From: Glandiceps talaboti
Taxonomy: Eukaryota; Hemichordata; Enteropneusta; Spengelidae
Direction of reading: 5' to 3'
Length of the DNA stretch: 45,000 bases
Assembly: GCF_964340395.1 (NCBI RefSeq)
Contig: NC_135560.1
Span: 22,099,175-22,144,174 of the forward strand
In this document: positions 40,399 to 45,000 of the stretch, one piece after another
Layout of the letters: the number at the start of each line of letters is the position of its first letter
How positions within the stretch are numbered: position 1 is the first letter of the stretch
Program-made: the position numbers and the translations under genes
Notes under the pieces: generated by a model
The model's input: only the letters and a program-made list of their open reading frames with translations
The model's database searches: none
Told to the model about the DNA's origin: nothing

Positions 40399-43300
40399 GG
40401 TGGTGGTTGCGGGGGATGAGGTGATGGGGCGATGGTCGAGGTTACGGTGATGGAGGATCGAGATGGTAGTGGTAGTGGTGGTGATGGTTAGGATTGTTGA
40501 GGTGGATATGCTATGGTAACATCATGGTATATCATCACGTGACTGTCATTAACCAGTGATTATTTGTTGAATCTGTTGTTCTTTGCAGTCTTTCACCCAA
40601 CAGAACCAGGTCTGTATGGAGTGTGGTACCTAATTGGTGGATGGGGAGGACTCCTTCCAACAATATTATACTCCAACATTTCACACAACATCGCTAGCCA
40701 TGGTTTCATCGTGACTGGCATTGATCCATTCATACCAGTGAATTTGGTGAACGATGACGACACAGTCAATTCAGACGACGACCCAGTGACTATTCAAGTA
40801 GAGGATTATTTCGATCAGCTAGCTTGGGTACGTATGTCCACAGACAAGTTACTTGTCTGTGGTATGTCACTATAATGGTATCAGTGTCTTTTAACACTTT
40901 TCTCTCTCACTAGATGTGAGATAGCGTCGATTGGCCTAATGAAAAAATTGTGTGGTTCCGATTACACTTTAGAATAGGTGGGGTAGGTAGATTTTTTATC
41001 TTATTTTTTTTTCCATATGTGAGTGTCTAGCTCAGGTAGTTAACGTCTTCCGTTGTTTTCCATATGGTCTATGTGTTATTGGTTTCTTCTCATCAGATGT
41101 ACAGCATTACAGATTGGAAGAACAGTTCAGTTTCCGCATCCACTATCTCTGGCGAGACTTCACAATTTTCGTGATTTTATTATTTTTTTTATCGAATATG
41201 TAAAAAAATAAGTTTAGAGTCGGCAGTGAAAAACTAGGTGGGGTCGGGTAACCGGAACTACACAACTTTTTTTTAGGCCTAAGTGTCATTATGATGTATG
41301 GAACAACGTACGTGTTATTTATAATACATATGATATAGATAGATAAATAAATAAATTTATATATAATACATGATATGCTACTGTGGCAGTGTCACTGTCA
41401 TGACATTTCTTACATTTCCAGATTCTGTTACCGACGGTTCTTTTCACTTTGATGAACTCACAATGGCGAACACCAAAAATGATCAAGTGCGCATATCAGG
41501 AAATTTGAATGTCCTTGCCCTTGTGATCATGGCAGTTAAACATACAATGTGTACATTTCCTTTCCTGGTGTTCATTCGTTTTAATAGCATGGGTTGACGG
41601 TATTTTAATTAAGTAAGTAAAATTGAATTGATGATAAAACAACCGAATCGAATGAACCACCACAGTATGGACGTTCTAGTCGGTGAATTGATTCTATCAA
41701 ATATGAATGGTGGAGGTGGTAGATGGTGGCGGTATGAATGTTAGTTTAGTATAACCGTAACCTAAGTATCCACTGATGTCGTGTGAAATCTCCTATTAGC
41801 TCGAAGAGAACCTCAATGAATACCTGTCTGGAATTAGTCCTGGTGTAAAGGCGTCCTGGGACCACGTCTCTGCAGGCTGTCACTCAGCAGGATGCCGCGA
41901 TATCTATAACATGCTACAACAAAATAACACTGTGTTCAAGGTAAGATGGACTCTGGGTTGAGGACACGTTTTAGCTTGTCCAACAGTACACATTGAATAT
42001 ATATAATGACTTCTCGGATTTAACTCAAAGAGAACAAATAGTTGGAATATACTTATAAAGTACACTACATTTTAACTTAGGTTATAATTATTAAATAATT
42101 TTGTTTGTAATGCTAATGGCATACCAAACATCAGAGTATTCGTTAACCTTGCAAGTCTAGCATTAACATTTTCAGTGTCTTTTAGATAAATAGTGAAATC
42201 TTGTGTGACCGCGAGATCTCATGTGAACGCGAAAATACTGTTGGAGAAAAACAACAACTGATCGTCTTTGAAATTATCTGCCGATATTGATTATTCATGA
42301 TAGATGTGACATATGTGAACAATATAATTGGCATAATTACCGGTGACCAGTAACCAATGAGGAGAGATCACGCGAGATTTCGTGGAAAATCTTCAAATGT
42401 TGTATCGTTTCATATTTCTGCCTTGCAGTCTTGTGTCTTTATTGAGCCGCATCACAGAATTACTGAAATCAATGACTTTGTTGTGCCAGCTGTGATGTAT
42501 GGAACAGAACTGGCGTATGATTTCCCGAACTGTAACATAGTAGGGAGAGATTACAGGACATTTTACGACCATTGGCAATGTCCAAGGGTTCTCATGCAAG
42601 TGGCGGTAAGTACATAAAATTATTTATATTTTCAAGCACGTATCCGTGTGTGTCCGATTCACATAGCTTCATGACCTGTTTTCGGGTCACCTGCCGTTTT
42701 TAGCTATTGTTTATAACTGCATTCACCAATGCGGCCAAGTGAATCAACTAGCTGTCACAAACTGTACCAAGGTCCACATTTGATCACTTGAACAGATCAT
42801 ATAAAAATACCAAAATCTTTTCGACCTAGCGAATGTTGTATTATCCCTCTTCCCCTCGAAACGACATATGACCTATGACCTGTGTTTGCAAAGCTATCCA
42901 TGATATATGTGATCATCGTAACTCACGGTGTCATCTCCAGAACTCTTTAATTGTGCAGGACTTGTACTTTGCTGTCCGGCGAACAAGATGCGCGTAGTTA
43001 AGTATCACTTTAATATCACAGTATAGATATTTTATTTTTTTAAGATTTATTTTTCTTTCTTTCCATGTTTTGTACAGGATTATGGACACTGTGCAGTTCT
43101 TGACGAAGAATGGTGGATAAGTAAGTCAATAAGGATAGTTCACCCTTAGATAACGTTGTCTGTGATCCAAGTTGGTGCTCATGCATGTGTTTGAATGTTT
43201 CCACTGTTGCAGGTATAATAAGTTACATTTTTACACAAGTTCATAACTGGACTCCGATATGATACTAAAGAAAGTCTCTATAATACATTCACGAGCATAG

Positions 43301-43824
43301 TCACAAACATTTTCGGAAATGTATGATCAGAGACAACAACGAAAAAAGAGCAAGAGGTGTTATTTAAAAAACTTTCTGGTCGCCATTTAAGCTTGCAATT
43401 GAGGTATAGAGGGCAACTACTATAGTTTATAATGGAATGGCATGCATACATGAGAAATGTCCCTCATCTCATCTCATAATTTAGTAGTCCCCCCTCCCCA
43501 ACCCCACATATTGTAATCATGCAGGCTAAAACATGGGTTACCTAAAACTGAAAGAGAACATGAAGCTGGATCATGGTAGCTAAATGTTACAACCTTAACC
43601 AATCAAATGTTCCTTTACATATTTCATTTTCAATAGTTTGCAGTAATGTATGTACGGCAGACTTGACCAATGACCATGCAGCTTACCAGGATTATGTGCA
43701 GGGACTAGCACATGCATTCATGGCAGTTTACGTGGGTGGTTACCAACCTCATCTCGACTACGTCATCAATCCAGAGAACATCCCCATCGCGTTGTTGGAG
43801 CACGAACACGACACCGTCTGCTAA
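38395..43824 (+). CDS. Secreted chlorophyllase-like alpha/beta hydrolase
   Basis: Seven exons: 38395-38443, 39609-39713, 40589-40827, 41800-41940, 42429-42605, 43078-43120, 43637-43824 (TAA), joining in phase to 313 aa. Exon 1 encodes a hydrophobic signal peptide (residues 1-16). Similarity to plant chlorophyllases, recalled from memory, is clearest at NIASHGFIV (85-93; plant HVASHGFIV) and DYGHCAVLD (238-246; plant YGHMDMLD). The nucleophile elbow is GCHSAGC, so Ser160 sits in CHSAG, not canonical GHSxG. His241 is the likely catalytic His. Where plants have an Asp (IDP), this has FIEP, so Glu184 may be the acid. An NIS sequon lies at 81-83. Chlorophyllases cleave phytol from chlorophyll; a secreted animal form might act on dietary pigment or other esters, but the substrate is unknown. 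A preceding 5' UTR exon is likely, because a strong acceptor ends at 38367. Confidence 0.9.
38443..38680 (+). repeat. (GT)n / (CTGTGT)n microsatellite at a splice donor
   Basis: The array starts at the donor of hydrolase exon 1 (ACAG|GTACGTGTGTG) and runs about 235 bases as GT, TCTGTG and TCTG blocks. Open frames across it are repeat translation only. Confidence 0.95.
39380..39622 (+). repeat. Tandem array of an intron-exon junction (hydrolase exon 2 acceptor)
   Basis: A unit of 39-43 bases, consisting of TATCTCTTTGCGTCCTCTAG followed by AGGAGATGCGTAATGTTTAC, is repeated upstream of exon 2. The real acceptor ends at 39608. Copies have acceptors ending at 39444, 39487, 39528 and 39569. A further degenerate copy begins near 39381 and lacks the AG segment. 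The first bases of exon 2 (AGGAGAT) are part of the unit. Use of the copies at 39528 or 39569 would introduce in-frame stops. Confidence 0.9.
39776..40400 (+). repeat. (GGT)n array with a higher-order unit
   Basis: GAG and then GGT repeats are interrupted about six times by a near-identical block containing GGAGACAGTGGTTGTGTTAG and then TGACGGTG. The compound unit (block plus variable GGT run) is itself tandem. The array lies in hydrolase intron 2, ending about 190 bases before exon 3. A (GTT)n run is present near 40350-40385. Confidence 0.9.
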
Positions 43825-43875
43825 AACGCAAGTCAGGGATAGTAAACTGTTGTAAATTTTACCATGTTTACTTGG

Positions 43876-43881
43876 AATAAA
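43876..43881 (+). other. Poly(A) signal of the chlorophyllase-like gene
   Basis: A canonical AATAAA 52 bases downstream of the TAA stop, in gene sense. It implies a short 3' UTR. Confidence 0.75.
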
Positions 43882-44604
43882 GTGATAGCATAGAATATAT
43901 GTTACAAAATTAGTGTTTTCATTTTTTCTTTCTCGCCTCGCTACACAATTTTATCACACTTTATCCATCCAAAACGTTATAAACATACATCGCAATTGGA
44001 TCCATAGCAAACACATGTCATTTCACATCATCTCGTATTATCTATAAATGATAGACACACGGTCAACACATATTGTTGATGACATTTCTTACATATTGCA
44101 AAACGGATATTGCAATGACGACAGATGATACATTCAAAGTTTATTTCTTTTGAACACATGTTTGATTCCTCAAATAGTCGATTCCATTATTACCATTAAC
44201 TAAATCACTCAATCACCATGGAAATGGAAGTTGGAGATTTCTAACTTTTCACCGTGTAACAGCATTATCGCTAAAATATCTTTTTTTTAGAACTATATTA
44301 AAAACACTCGGATTAAAAGTAGGTGTTTAAAATAGTTGTCTGGCAGAGTTATAGAAAAGTTAAACCAGAACAAATTAAAGAATGATCCTGAAATCCACAT
44401 GGCTCCATTTATAGGATAACACTAATGCGAGAACATGGGACTGAAACCTTCGCCTTTAGATTGCCCACTTCGGATTAACATTAAAATATACGTGGGAAAA
44501 ACGGTTGTTTGGCAGAGCTATTGAAAACGGGAGAAGAGTGATCCTATGTAATCACGATAACACTAAATTAATATGGTTGGCGAGAATTGAAACATGACCC
44601 TTTA

Positions 44605-44715
<111 letters not shown>

Positions 44716-44985
44716 CTATTTTTTTTTAAATGCCAAGAATGAGTATATTCAATATTATCAGTCATCTTTCATTCTGGAGGAGAAATTGAACGTGTTTAAT
44801 GAGATAAATAAACCCGTCATTACAAGTTAACAACTAATACATTGAAGACGCGTCGACATTTTAAATGTTGAAAAAATATATATTTACTACTTCGTCATAA
44901 ATTAGTTCGACAAATATGTGTTATTAAGACGATATCAATCTGACTGTATAGATAATTTTCTGCTGGCAACATCAAAGCTCAACAA

Positions 44986-45000
44986 GGTAGCGTGGCCGAG
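44986..45000 (+). tRNA. tRNA-Leu, first 15 bases (cut by window end)
   Basis: The window ends with GGTAGCGTGGCCGAG, the 5' end of the eukaryotic tRNA-Leu(AAG/TAG) type, including the start of the A box (TGGCCGAG). The anticodon lies beyond the window. With the tRNA-Thr 285 bases away on the other strand, this suggests a tRNA cluster. Confidence 0.75.

Noticed and set aside
41422-41597. Possible extra hydrolase exon after a CCAG acceptor
   Set aside because: Exon 3 (ends 40827, phase 0) joins directly to exon 4 (41800, LEENL) as in the family. The candidate has no similarity and no suitable donor.

Overview
This is a 45 kb piece of an invertebrate animal nuclear genome. It holds parts or all of four spliced protein genes with GT-AG introns, one complete nuclear tRNA gene, the first 15 bases of another, several short inverted-repeat transposons, a tRNA-derived SINE and a heavy load of micro- and minisatellites. 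Base composition is AT-rich by eye. Three things point to a marine invertebrate deuterostome, most probably an amphioxus (Branchiostoma-like): proteins close to vertebrate orthologues, a secreted animal chlorophyllase-like hydrolase, and minisatellites that straddle exon-intron junctions. The species assignment is an inference, not proven.

Layout. 510-5774 (+): the 3' five exons of a K+-dependent Na+/Ca2+ exchanger (SLC24/NCKX); its 5' part lies off the window. 5775-8181: convergent 3' ends and CAT/CA arrays. 8182-15334 (-): a complete nine-exon fatty-acid transport protein / very-long-chain acyl-CoA synthetase (SLC27), 624 aa. 15335-20697: about 5.4 kb with no gene seen, containing two hairpins. 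20698-30248 (-): a complete ten-exon mitochondrial CLPX, 608 aa, with two inverted-repeat elements in its introns. 31334-34411 (+): a complete six-exon RNA polymerase III subunit RPC7 (POLR3G/POLR3GL), 221 aa, head-to-head with CLPX. 36830-37757: 29 near-identical 32-bp repeats. 38395-43824 (+): a complete seven-exon secreted chlorophyllase-like alpha/beta hydrolase, 313 aa. 44628-44701 (-): tRNA-Thr(AGT). 44986 to the end (+): start of a tRNA-Leu.

The most striking structure is a set of tandem repeats that carry splice sites. In SLC27 the end of exon 6 plus its GTAAGT donor is repeated about six times into the intron. In RPC7 the end of exon 2 plus its donor is repeated about ten times. In the hydrolase gene the acceptor of exon 2 is repeated five to six times just upstream of the real one. 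The 29-copy minisatellite upstream of the hydrolase gene has a near-perfect U1-matching donor in every unit. I recall, unverified, that junction-spanning minisatellites called 'mirages' were reported in amphioxus Adh. Here there are three clear cases and one probable case in 45 kb, including an acceptor-side version.

The genes do not form a pathway. CLPX, RPC7 and SLC27 are housekeeping or metabolic genes, the exchanger is a plasma-membrane cation transporter, and the hydrolase is probably secreted. All exon coordinates come from reading splice sites, checking phase continuity and comparing with family sequences from memory; none were tested against transcripts.
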